From positions 1 through 8,963 of the forward strand of contig JACPZR010000265.1 in NCBI GenBank assembly GCA_016195395.1: 8,963 nt of DNA. The letters are read 5' to 3'. This DNA is from Spirochaetia bacterium (GTDB lineage: Bacteria; Spirochaetota; Leptospirae; Leptospirales; Leptonemataceae). The translations under genes and the position numbers were made by a program. The notes beneath the pieces were generated by a model that saw nothing but the letters and a program-made list of their open reading frames with translations, was not told where the DNA came from and searched no databases. Below, piece by piece: positions 1 through 6,719 of this stretch; position 1 is the stretch's first letter, and every line of letters begins with the position of its first letter.

Positions 1-246
1 GGCGGAAGATCGGATCGTGATTCATATCATGGCCGCAAGAGGGAAGACCGCGACCGGGTGGGCCCCAAGAAGTCGCACTCCGGAAGCGCGGGCCACCATG
101 CCGCCGCAAAACCCAGACACACGGAAAAGCGCTCCGACCATGCGCCCGCCCGCGCTGAACATCCGGCAGCGGGAAAAAAGAAGAAAGCCTTTGCAACCAC
201 TCATAAGAAGAAGAAAAAGGATCACAAGAAAACCAAGAGCCGATAG
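1..246 (+). CDS. C-terminal basic tail of an unidentified protein (5' partial)
   Basis: Frame 1 is open from the window edge to a TAG at 244-246, so only the last 81 residues are seen. The composition is strongly biased. It starts with an Arg/Asp/Gly-rich stretch (GGRSDRDSYHGRKREDRDR), continues as a His/Ala/Lys/Pro-rich linker and ends in Lys clusters (GKKKKA, HKKKKKDHKK). Tails like this are typical of proteins that bind RNA or ribosomes, such as DEAD-box helicases of the RhlE type, RNase R or pseudouridine synthases. The RSDRDS-like part most resembles DEAD-box tails, but no catalytic domain is in view, so I assign no function. Frame 1 is preferred over the overlapping frame 2 because it gives Lys/AAG-AAA blocks and G/C-rich third positions. 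The next gene starts about 46 nt downstream on the same strand. Confidence 0.55.
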   Translation, partial: GGRSDRDSYHGRKREDRDRVGPKKSHSGSAGHHAAAKPRHTEKRSDHAPARAEHPAAGKKKKAFATTHKKKKKDHKKTKSR

Positions 247-283
247 CCTTGGATAACGTGATGCCGTCAGTGGGAGCGGCAGC

Positions 284-290
284 GGAGGAG
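284..290 (+). promoter_or_regulatory. Ribosome binding site of the YggU-like gene
   Basis: GGAGGAG is a near-perfect SD. It lies 4 nt before a CTG codon (293), 8 nt before ATT (299, counted from the end of the motif) and 14 nt before GTG (305). It supports an initiation site upstream of the GTG, which fits the protein alignment. Confidence 0.6.
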
Positions 291-292
291 CA

Positions 293-511
293 CTGAAGAT
301 TCAGGTGACAGTCAAACCCGGTTCCAAGAAGCCGGGGGTGGAAAAGAATCCTGACGGAAGTTATGTGCTCCGCGTCCGCGAGCGCGCCCAAGAGGGAAAA
401 GCCAATCAGGCGGTCATTGAAGCCATGGCGGAAGTCCTTGGCGTCCCCAAGAGCCGCCTGCAAATTGTGCGGGGAGAAACCGCCAGACAGAAGACCTTGG
501 AGCTCATCTGA
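293..511 (+). CDS. YggU/DUF167 family small protein
   Basis: This is a 72-residue protein of the YggU/DUF167 (UPF0235) family, which is widespread, has an alpha/beta fold and has no firmly assigned biochemical role. Visible family marks are the strand KIQVTVKPGSKK near the N-terminus, the G-S-Y-V-L-R-V strand, the motif ERAQEGKANQAVIEAMAEVLGVPKSRL (residues about 31-57; the family form is P-x-x-G-K-A-N) and the closing IVRGETARQKTLEL. The frame is closed by a TAA at 254-256 and holds no ATG, GTG or TTG before the GTG at 305. Starting at 305 would cut off the first strand. CTG 293 restores the usual L/M-K-I-x-V opening and lies behind GGAGGAG, so I chose it; AUU 299 is a second possibility. 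The family assignment is firm and the start is not. It is probably co-transcribed with the upstream partial gene. Confidence 0.85.
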   Translation: MKIQVTVKPGSKKPGVEKNPDGSYVLRVRERAQEGKANQAVIEAMAEVLGVPKSRLQIVRGETARQKTLELI

Positions 512-617
512 TGCGAATTCCCTGCCGCCCGTCGCTTCCTACCAGCGGCGTTCTCATCCCATGAGTCTATGGGGTTACCCTGCGTACTACTACGAAAAAC
601 ATAGGTACGCTCGCGGT

Positions 618-646
618 TTGTCTGTGGACGCCAAGAGTGGTATGAT
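618..646 (+). promoter_or_regulatory. Candidate sigma-70-type promoter with extended -10
   Basis: The -35-like TTGTCT (618-623) and the -10-like TATGAT (641-646) are separated by exactly 17 nt. A TG at 638-639 sits one base before the -10, giving an extended -10 element. The -10 matches TATAAT at five of six positions and the -35 matches TTGACA at four of six. Transcription would start near 653, about 24 nt before the GTG of the kinase gene. It is the only well-formed promoter in the otherwise empty interval 512-676. Seen by eye only; the consensus assumed is that of housekeeping sigma factors. Confidence 0.5.
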
Positions 647-676
647 CATGACGGTGCTCAAGACGGCCTCGCGCTT

Positions 677-3037
677 GTGAGTGAGGACATGCGCCTGCTC
701 TACGTCAGCCCAAGCGGCGAGCGGATGAACGGATACAAAGCATCGGAGCGGGTGGGGAGAGACGTGTTTGAGCTTCTCTCGCCGGAGGGCGCCGCGGAGC
801 TGCGTAGGGCATTCCAGGAAGCAGCGGAACACCCGGATCGTGCAGTGGTTTTTGTGGGGCAGGCCCGGCGCAAGGACGGCCGGAGATTCTACATCGAATC
901 CCGCATCATGAATATGCTGGGAGATCCTGATGTCCGGGCGTTCGTCGTCAACACGCGCGACGTTACCGAGCGCAAGGTTGCCGAGCTGGAATTGGCAGAA
1001 GGTCGGGCGGCGATGGAGACCGGTAGAAACCAGCTCCATGCGATCATCAACGCCACATCAGACAGGATCTATCATATGAGCCGCGACGGCCGGATTCTTG
1101 TGCACAATGAAGCCGCGTCCGCGCGTCACGGGCGCGCAGACATGACGGGCCTTCGGCTGGAAGATCTGGCTCCGGAAAAAGATGTAACCCCGGCCCGCAA
1201 CATGATCGAACAGGTGATTTCCCGCGGAGCGCCGGAACGGATAGAACTGGAACGGGGGGGGAAGTATTCAGACGTGGGCGTCTTTCCGGTGTTCGATGCG
1301 GCCGGCGCAGTGGAAAGCGTGGTGATGATCAACCGTGACATCACAGAGCGCAAGAAGATCGAAGATGGGCTGCGGATAACGAACAGCGAGCTGGCATCGC
1401 TGAAGCACGCGATCGATCAGCACTCGTACGTAGCCATAACGGATATCAAAGGCAGAATCATCTATGTGAACGACAGCTTCTGCCGACGATCCGGTTATTC
1501 TCGGGAACAACTCGTGGGGAGTGACCACCGAATCATCAATTCGGGAACGCATTCAAAAGATTTTTTCCGTGACATGTGGGAAACGATTAAGACCGGCCGT
1601 GTATGGCATGGCGAGATCTGTAACCGTGCCCGGGATGGCGCGTTATATTGGGTGGATACCGCGATTGTTCCCGTGCTGGATACGGACGGTCGTCCCTACC
1701 AATATGTGGCCATTCGCACGGACATTACGGAACGTTATCAGATGATGGCGACTTTGCGCGAATCGGAAGAACGCAGCCGGACGATCATAGAAGCCTCCCC
1801 GGACGGAATCTGGATCCACAAAGATGGAGTCGTTCACATGGTCAATGCGGCGGCGGTTAAAATGCTGGGCTATGACCAACCTGAAGACATCATAGGCCGC
1901 AGTCTCTTCGAGTTGATCCCGCCGGAATTCGTTTCCCAGGTGAAGGAGCGCATTGCCGGCGCCGCAAGTTCAGGCGGCACACCGGTCCGCGAGTTTGCGC
2001 TGAAGCACAGAGACGGATCTCATGTGCCCGTGGAAGTGTCCGGCGCATCCTATCGGTTGAACGATTCTGTCTGGATTCTGGCTGTCATGCGGGATATCTC
2101 GGCGCGATTACAGGCAGGAACCATTCTCCGCGAATCAGAAGCGCGTCTGCGAAAATCGCAGCAGATGGCCAAACTTGGCAGCTGGGAACTGGAACTGGCT
2201 ACAAAGGCATTAGTGTGGTCAGATGAAATGGCCAGCATCTTCGAAATCGACCCGGCGTCCCCGGACCTCTACCAACGTTCGCGCAGTCTGCTTCTCCCGG
2301 AAGACGCGGCGTCCATCACCGCGGCGTTTCAAGCGGCGGTCGAGCAGTGGAAGCCCTATGAGATGATCCACCATCTGCTGATGCCCGACGGCCGTGTCAA
2401 GGTGGTGGAAGTTCACGGCGAAATTCGCTACGACGATGCGGGAAGACCGGTGAAGAGCGTCGGGACGCTTCAGGATATCACGGAGCGGCATGCCATTGAA
2501 GAAAAGCTCAGACGGTCCGTTCAAGAGAAAGAGGTGCTCGAGAGTCAAAACCGGATTGTTTCCATGTCCTTGATCCACGAGCGACTCTACCAATCAGGGG
2601 ACTTGGGCCAGCTCCCGTTCCAGGATTACGCGGTGGACCTGGCAAAATCGCTCTTTGTGGCTTACGGTGTGGACTCGTCGCGCATTGCCCTTGTGGTGAA
2701 CGGCGGCGGGTTGACGCTCAACGTCAGCGATGCCGTTCCCTGCGGGCTGATTATTACGGAGATCGTGTCGAATGCCCTGAAGCACGCGTTCCCCGGCGGG
2801 GCCCGGGGCGCCATTAACGTGATTCTCGAAAAGAACGCGGACCGCGTCACTCTCCTCATCACCGACAATGGATGCGGACTACCGTCAGATCTTGACCAAC
2901 GCATCGAGTCGTCTCTGGGGCTGCGCCTGATTGAGAGGCTGAGCCGGCAGATCGGCGGAACCATGTCGCGGAGCAGTTCCCCGGCCGGAACCCGCTACGA
3001 GATTGCGCTGTCCCCCACCATTACCGGAGACCTGTAG
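677..3037 (+). CDS. Five-PAS sensor histidine kinase (HisKA_2 class) lacking the H-box
   Basis: This is a soluble sensor kinase-like protein of 786 residues with no membrane segment or signal peptide. PAS domains lie at about 1-100, 117-226, 242-353, 364-478 and 488-604, most closed by the usual D-[IV]-T-E-R linker. PAS3 (VNDSFCRRSGYS, then IINSGTHSKDFF) is of the Aer-like type. The end is a HATPase_c domain with N-box E695/N699 (TEIVSNALKHAF), G1 box DNGCGLP (730-736) and G2 SLGLRL (746-751), all in the style of the HisKA_2/HWE-like kinases that normally carry HHRVKNN. Here the helix linker QEKEVL (616-621) runs directly into ESQNRIVSMSLIHERLY (622-638). In relatives a segment of roughly 35-40 residues with LKEIHHRVKNN lies between these two. 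The phospho-accepting histidine is therefore absent, while the ATP site looks intact. The start is GTG 677, the first possible one after a stop at 602-604; the first PAS strand (GLALV) begins upstream of it. No response regulator lies nearby. The domain calls are firm. Whether the product is active is uncertain; it may be a pseudokinase or a decaying gene. Confidence 0.85.
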   Translation: MSEDMRLLYVSPSGERMNGYKASERVGRDVFELLSPEGAAELRRAFQEAAEHPDRAVVFVGQARRKDGRRFYIESRIMNMLGDPDVRAFVVNTRDVTERKVAELELAEGRAAMETGRNQLHAIINATSDRIYHMSRDGRILVHNEAASARHGRADMTGLRLEDLAPEKDVTPARNMIEQVISRGAPERIELERGGKYSDVGVFPVFDAAGAVESVVMINRDITERKKIEDGLRITNSELASLKHAIDQHSYVAITDIKGRIIYVNDSFCRRSGYSREQLVGSDHRIINSGTHSKDFFRDMWETIKTGRVWHGEICNRARDGALYWVDTAIVPVLDTDGRPYQYVAIRTDITERYQMMATLRESEERSRTIIEASPDGIWIHKDGVVHMVNAAAVKMLGYDQPEDIIGRSLFELIPPEFVSQVKERIAGAASSGGTPVREFALKHRDGSHVPVEVSGASYRLNDSVWILAVMRDISARLQAGTILRESEARLRKSQQMAKLGSWELELATKALVWSDEMASIFEIDPASPDLYQRSRSLLLPEDAASITAAFQAAVEQWKPYEMIHHLLMPDGRVKVVEVHGEIRYDDAGRPVKSVGTLQDITERHAIEEKLRRSVQEKEVLESQNRIVSMSLIHERLYQSGDLGQLPFQDYAVDLAKSLFVAYGVDSSRIALVVNGGGLTLNVSDAVPCGLIITEIVSNALKHAFPGGARGAINVILEKNADRVTLLITDNGCGLPSDLDQRIESSLGLRLIERLSRQIGGTMSRSSSPAGTRYEIALSPTITGDL

Positions 3038-3049
3038 AGCCCCCTGAAA

Positions 3050-3107
3050 AAGGACGCGGGCTTGGAAACATTCTTGACTGATCGCCGCATGGGCTTCCAA
3101 GTCCGCG
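3050..3107 (+). promoter_or_regulatory. SD-like site followed by a 13-bp hairpin abutting the propeller start codon
   Basis: AAGGA (3050-3054) is followed directly by a stem: 3055-3067 (CGCGGGCTTGGAA) pairs with 3095-3107 (TTCCAAGTCCGCG). There are 13 pairs, one of them G-U, and a 27-nt loop. The ATG of the next gene is at 3109, one base after the stem. No other SD lies at a normal distance from that ATG. Folding would bring the SD next to the start codon, as known for phage T4 gene 38. No T-tract follows the stem, so it is not a typical intrinsic terminator for the kinase gene; an operator is another option. Confidence 0.5.
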
Positions 3108-3108
3108 C

Positions 3109-4297
3109 ATGAGAAAAGCGCTTCCGGCCCTTCTGTTGATCCTTTCTGCGGCTTCCCTGCTTTCGCAGGCGGGAGGCGTCGTTACCTATCTCACGGACGG
3201 CGCGGCTACACCAAAAGACGAGGTCAAATCCGCCACATCCAGTTCCGCCCGTTTCAGTCCGGACGGGACGCGCGTGGTCTTCATTACGCATGCGGATAAC
3301 TTCACAGGTCCGCATAAATTCTTCAAGATCACACAGGTGGCTGAACTCGAGATTGCCACCGGCAAAGTCACATACATTACGGACGGGGACTATTACCAAT
3401 CGGAACCCAGCTACAGCCCGGACGGAAACCGCATTGTATTTAGAACAGAATCTCAGAACTTTGGAAAGGTCAAAAACAAGTTCGATAAAAAAGGCATGCG
3501 CGTACAGCCCGGATGGAGACCGCGTGGTGTTTCAGACCCGCGCGGGCGGATACAGCGGGAAGTTTTCGCAGAGACAAAATGAATGGGGCGACCCGGAACA
3601 ACAGATCGCCGAATGGGACAGAAAGACCGGGAAGGTGACCTATTTAGTGGATGGGGACGGGGAATCCAGTCGTCCGCATTACTGTCCGGATGGAAAGAGA
3701 ATCGTCTTTGGCACGGGCGCTTTGAACTTGGCCTCTCCCGCGCCCGGCCGCCGCTACCAGGTGGCGGAATTGGATACCACTTCCGGGAAAGTGCGTTATC
3801 TGACAAACGGAGACGCAGCCTCCGGCAAGCCGCTGTGCAGCCCGGACGGCCGGCGTGTTCTTTTCGAGACATCGGCAAATTTTGATGGTTCCAATCCCTC
3901 CGGCCGGACTCAGCTTGCTGAATTGGAGTTCAGCTCAGGCAGGATCACGTACGTCACAAAGGGAGACGACCACAGTGTGACCCCCGCGTATTCTTTGAGC
4001 GGCGCTTCCATTGTCTTCGTAACTCAGGCCGACAATTTCGAGGGCGCCCACACGCCACGGAAGGACGATTTTGGGAACATAGCGCAGATTGCGGAGTGGA
4101 CGCGGGCTTCCGGCAAGATCCGTTATCTGACAGACGGCGACAAGCCCTCGCTTGCTCCGGCATATGCGCCCAAAGGATTGAGCGTAGTCTTCCAGACGCA
4201 GGCGGATAACTTTACCGGCACGCATACACCCCGTGTGGAAGTCGACGCAAACGGCGGCGAGCTGGCCGTCTTCCAGATTGCCCTGATCAAACGATAG
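3109..4297 (+). pseudogene. Secreted TolB/PD40-type beta-propeller protein, disrupted by frameshift
   Basis: Two reading frames together make one gene. Frame 1 runs from ATG 3109 to a stop at 3582; the homologous sequence continues in frame 2 to TAG 4297. The N-terminus is a Sec signal peptide: MRK, then the hydrophobic ALPALLLILSAASLL, with likely cleavage after SQA. Seven PD40-like motifs (Y-S-P-D-G-x-R-I-V-F and variants) have their aromatic or equivalent codon at 3253, 3412, 3503, 3680, 3836, 3989 and 4163. Between motifs come strands such as QIAEW/AELD, then TGKVTYLTDGD. The spacings are 53, 30.3, 59, 52, 51 and 58 codons. The second interval (91 nt) is too short and not a multiple of three, so about 65-85 nt are missing there out of frame. 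The frame change falls between NF (ends near 3461) and ACAYSPDG (from 3494), at or near an A6 run (3487-3492). The intact form would be a periplasmic or exported six- or seven-bladed propeller of unknown ligand. Programmed shifting is less likely because the repeat is also shortened. Confidence 0.8.
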
Positions 4298-4307
4298 GCG
4301 GCTCCGC

Positions 4308-5660
4308 GTGCGACTTCCTGAACCACTCCGCCGATTCAAACGCGTCATGGACCGCCGCACAATGTCGCCCACGGCGCGCAGTGTGCTTGAGATGGAAGAG
4401 ATCAACGGGGCGCGCGTGGCAAACGTCATCCGTTACGCGCTGGCCACCCTCATCGCAATTCCTCTTCTGGTCAGCGCCACGGACGCGCTGCAGATCCGTT
4501 CCAATATGGTTTTTCTGGGCCTCTACCTGGGCTTTACTGTGTGGCACACCATTCTTCTGCGAAAGAAGTCGCAGGCGTGGGTGGCAGGATTTGCCTATTT
4601 CACGATTCTCTTCGACTGTATTCTGGTTGCTTCGGTGTCCTTGTATTACGGGTTTCTCGTAAGCCCGGACAACTTTGCCCATGTGGTAAAAAATCCGTCG
4701 CTCCAATATCTGATTCTTCCGCTGGCCCTCACTATACTCCAGTTCCGACTGCGGCTTCTTGCATTTGCAATCAGCTGTGTGCTCCTCATCTTGGGGTCGT
4801 TTTTGACTTATGGGTTGGCCAGCGGTATGCCGCGTACGCTCGACTGGAACCAATACCTGCTGGGCCCGGCTGTCATTGTTTCGGACGCGGCCACGCGACC
4901 CGTGCCGTATCTCTGCCTCGCGCTGATCATGGCATACGCTTCTTACAGGGCTGTCTACATGGTACGCCGCATTGGCGACACGGAATCCCGCCGCGCTTCC
5001 CTGGCCCGGTTCTTCTCTCCCGATGTGGTAGAAGAGTTAAGCGCCGGCGAATCGGCCTTGGGACCCGGAGTACGTCAAAAAGTGACAATCCTCTTCTCAG
5101 ACATCCGCAACTTCACGCGCATGTCTGAAGGGATGACGCCGGATACTCTGGCCGCTTTTCTGACCGATTTCCGGAGCCGGATGACGAACGCTATCTTTCA
5201 GTATGGAGGGACTGTGGACAAATTCGTGGGTGACGCCATCATGGCCACGTTTGGAACCCCGCGCCCGTCGCCCACGCCGGGGCTTGATTCCAAAAACGCG
5301 GTGTCAGCCGGGCTTGCCATGAAGAGCGCCCTTGCAGAATTCAACAGAGAACGGAGCCAGGCCGGGCTATCCCCGGTAGATATTGGAATCGGCATTCATA
5401 CAGGTGAAGTGTTCTGTGGGACCATCGGTTCCGAGGGGCGCATGGAGTATACGGTGATCGGCGACGCGGTCAACACAGCGTCGAGGATCGAGTCGCTCTG
5501 CAAAAAACTGGGATCAGGGTTTCTGATTTCCGAGGACGTTATGACGGAATGCGGCGCTGCTGTTACGGCCCGACGGATGCCGCTCGTGCGCGTAAAAGGA
5601 AAAGAGATGCCGCTCAGAACGTTTGCGGTTGACGTGGAGTCCGGCGCGCTGCCCCTGTAA
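4308..5660 (+). CDS. Membrane-anchored class III adenylate cyclase
   Basis: This 450-residue protein makes cAMP from ATP. The N-terminal half has six hydrophobic segments at about 40-58, 67-84, 91-117, 132-147, 149-171 and 198-218, with no large outside domain. A short linker (RRIGDTESRRASLARFFSPDVVEEL) leads to the cyclase domain (about 255-445). Catalytic residues are complete: metal-binding D265 (ILFSDIRNFT) and D309 (VDKFVGDAIMATFG), and the transition-state pair N389/R393 (GDAVNTASR). K305 and D386 form the adenine-selecting pair; a guanylate cyclase would have Glu and Cys there. The chosen start is GTG 4308, behind a weak AGGCGG; ATG 4347 or 4362 would remove only 13 or 18 residues before the first helix. 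It begins 10 nt after the propeller stop and ends 6 nt before ispE, so it is probably co-transcribed with both. The input to the membrane half is unknown. Catalytic type is confident. Confidence 0.92.
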   Translation: MRLPEPLRRFKRVMDRRTMSPTARSVLEMEEINGARVANVIRYALATLIAIPLLVSATDALQIRSNMVFLGLYLGFTVWHTILLRKKSQAWVAGFAYFTILFDCILVASVSLYYGFLVSPDNFAHVVKNPSLQYLILPLALTILQFRLRLLAFAISCVLLILGSFLTYGLASGMPRTLDWNQYLLGPAVIVSDAATRPVPYLCLALIMAYASYRAVYMVRRIGDTESRRASLARFFSPDVVEELSAGESALGPGVRQKVTILFSDIRNFTRMSEGMTPDTLAAFLTDFRSRMTNAIFQYGGTVDKFVGDAIMATFGTPRPSPTPGLDSKNAVSAGLAMKSALAEFNRERSQAGLSPVDIGIGIHTGEVFCGTIGSEGRMEYTVIGDAVNTASRIESLCKKLGSGFLISEDVMTECGAAVTARRMPLVRVKGKEMPLRTFAVDVESGALPL

Positions 5661-5666
5661 GCCGCG

Positions 5667-6566
5667 GTGAGTTTGATCACACTTCCATCCCCGGCCAAGA
5701 TCAACATTGGTCTCCGTATTCACCACAGACGCCAGAGCGACGGGTACCACTATCTTTCCAGTATCTTTGTCCCGATTTCTTTCTCTGATGAGATCATTCT
5801 TGAGAAAAGCGACCGCATGACCCTGACCACGGAAAATCTTCTGCCGGAGTTCCGACGCGCGGATTTCGAAACTGTCAGCGAGCGCGGTCCAAACCTCAAA
5901 AAGAATCTGCTCTGGCGCGCCCTCGAAGTGTGTGCGGCCCACGGCGCGGTCTACCGGGCCCATCTGATCAAGCGCATTCCCTCCGGCGCGGGACTGGGCG
6001 GGGGCAGCTCCAATGCGGGGACGGTTCTCGGCCACTGTGCCCGCGAGTCGGGTATCAAGGGTTCGGAGATGGCGGTGCATGCGGAGGCCTTGGGGGCCGA
6101 CGTTCCGTTTTTCCTGGCCCCCAAGCCGCAGCTGGTGTTTGGCACAGGCCATATTATGGAGGAAATCGCGGTCGGCGCAGGGAAGGGCATTCTCTGCATT
6201 CCGGATGTCATCGTTCCCACCGGTGACGCATACTTGGGCCTGAAAAGGCCTTTACAGGCAGACCCCCTTCCAAAAACCTTGCCGGGACTGTCCGAAGAGG
6301 TCCGCAAGGCACTCGGAGAATCGGACTGGAAGAAGGTCAGGGGACTGGAAAACGACTTTGAAGAGGTCGTATTCAGCCGATTCCCGGAGCTGGGTCGCGT
6401 CAAAGAGCGATTCTACCATCACGGAGCAGCATATGCTTCGTTGACGGGCTCGGGTTCGGCGTTATTTGCGCTCGTTTCGGATGATTCCGATGCGTTACTC
6501 GCTCAGATGACAAACGCATTCCCCGGGTTTGTATTTCAGACATTCTCCTTCAACCCTGCGCCATAA
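5667..6566 (+). CDS. ispE: 4-diphosphocytidyl-2-C-methyl-D-erythritol kinase
   Basis: This GHMP-family kinase of 299 residues has about the usual length. It phosphorylates the 2-hydroxyl of CDP-ME with ATP in the cytosolic MEP pathway to isoprenoid precursors. It has the N-terminal PSPAKINIGLRI with catalytic K11, then RRQSDGYHYLSSIF (substrate side), the glycine-rich ATP loop IPSGAGLGGGSSNAG (104-118), the catalytic aspartate D145 in GADVPFFL, and the C-terminal GHMP motif SLTGSGSALFAL (258-269). The start is GTG 5667, 6 nt after the cyclase stop. There is no clear SD, so it may be translated by coupling. tRNA-Gln starts 8 nt after the TAA, an arrangement also found in Pseudomonas-type genomes. 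No lesions are seen. Confidence 0.96.
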   Translation: MSLITLPSPAKINIGLRIHHRRQSDGYHYLSSIFVPISFSDEIILEKSDRMTLTTENLLPEFRRADFETVSERGPNLKKNLLWRALEVCAAHGAVYRAHLIKRIPSGAGLGGGSSNAGTVLGHCARESGIKGSEMAVHAEALGADVPFFLAPKPQLVFGTGHIMEEIAVGAGKGILCIPDVIVPTGDAYLGLKRPLQADPLPKTLPGLSEEVRKALGESDWKKVRGLENDFEEVVFSRFPELGRVKERFYHHGAAYASLTGSGSALFALVSDDSDALLAQMTNAFPGFVFQTFSFNPAP

Positions 6567-6574
6567 GGCAGCAT

Positions 6575-6646
6575 TGGCCCGTCGCCAAGCGGTAAGGCAC
6601 CTGGTTTTGGTCCAGGCATACGGTGGTTCGAATCCATCCGGGCCAG
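6575..6646 (+). tRNA. tRNA-Gln (anticodon TTG)
   Basis: A complete cloverleaf can be drawn. The acceptor is TGGCCCG (6575-6581) with CGGGCCA (6639-6645), seven perfect pairs. The D arm is GCC/GGC (6584-6598). The anticodon arm is CCTGG/CCAGG with loop TTTTGGT, which places anticodon TTG at 6607-6609. The variable loop is CATAC. The T arm is GGTGG/CCATC with loop TTCGAAT and one G-U pair. The discriminator is G6646, followed by CAT, so the CCA end is not encoded and must be added by tRNA nucleotidyltransferase. It decodes CAA, and CAG by wobble. It lies 8 nt after ispE and 73 nt before glmU, so it may be cut from a longer transcript by RNase P. Confidence 0.97.
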
Positions 6647-6653
6647 CATTTGT

Positions 6654-6702
6654 GGGGACACGATCCTTGACGCATCGTCCCCGATTGACGTTAGTCAAGG
6701 AT
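6654..6702 (+). promoter_or_regulatory. Leader with mutually exclusive hairpins between tRNA-Gln and glmU
   Basis: Three pairings can be drawn. Stem A pairs GGGGA (6654-6658) and CGAT (6661-6664) with ATCG (6674-6677) and TCCCC (6678-6682), with a 2-nt bulge. Stem B is a perfect 9-bp repeat, ATCCTTGAC (6663-6671) with GTCAAGGAT (6694-6702). Hairpin C is TTGAC (6685-6689) with GTCAA (6694-6698) and a GTTA loop. A and C can coexist; B excludes both. No T-tract follows any of them, so a simple intrinsic terminator is unlikely. A role in attenuation, protein binding or tRNA 3' processing is inference. Confidence 0.4.
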
Positions 6703-6719
6703 TACAGCAGCGTTTAAGA

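Noticed and set aside
561..680. A 39-codon frame (MSLWGYPAYYYEK...) overlapping the kinase start
   Set aside because: It has no SD and no family resemblance, and the putative promoter lies inside it. It could be a relic of the lost kinase 5' end, but nothing shows that.
3055..3107. The inverted repeat as an intrinsic terminator of the kinase gene
   Set aside because: No T-tract follows the stem, and the ATG of the next gene begins one base after it.
3290..3490. Upstream part of the frame-2 reading frame over the propeller gene
   Set aside because: The propeller homology in this stretch is in frame 1; frame 2 carries the repeat signature only from about 3494.
3487..3493. The A6-G run as a programmed -1 frameshift site
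   Set aside because: The change needed is +1 (or -2), the codons do not fit the X XXY YYZ pattern, and the repeat is also too short, so a deletion explains more.
4287..4853. Long minus-strand frames (also 590-1039, 2219-2593, 3453-3878, 5514-6152 and 7733-8455)
   Set aside because: All lie opposite well-supported + strand genes, show no motifs, and are expected shadows in GC-rich coding DNA.
6667..6690. Two TTGACG hexamers as -35 boxes for glmU
   Set aside because: No TATAAT-like hexamer lies 16-18 nt downstream of either; they are better explained as arms of the inverted repeats.
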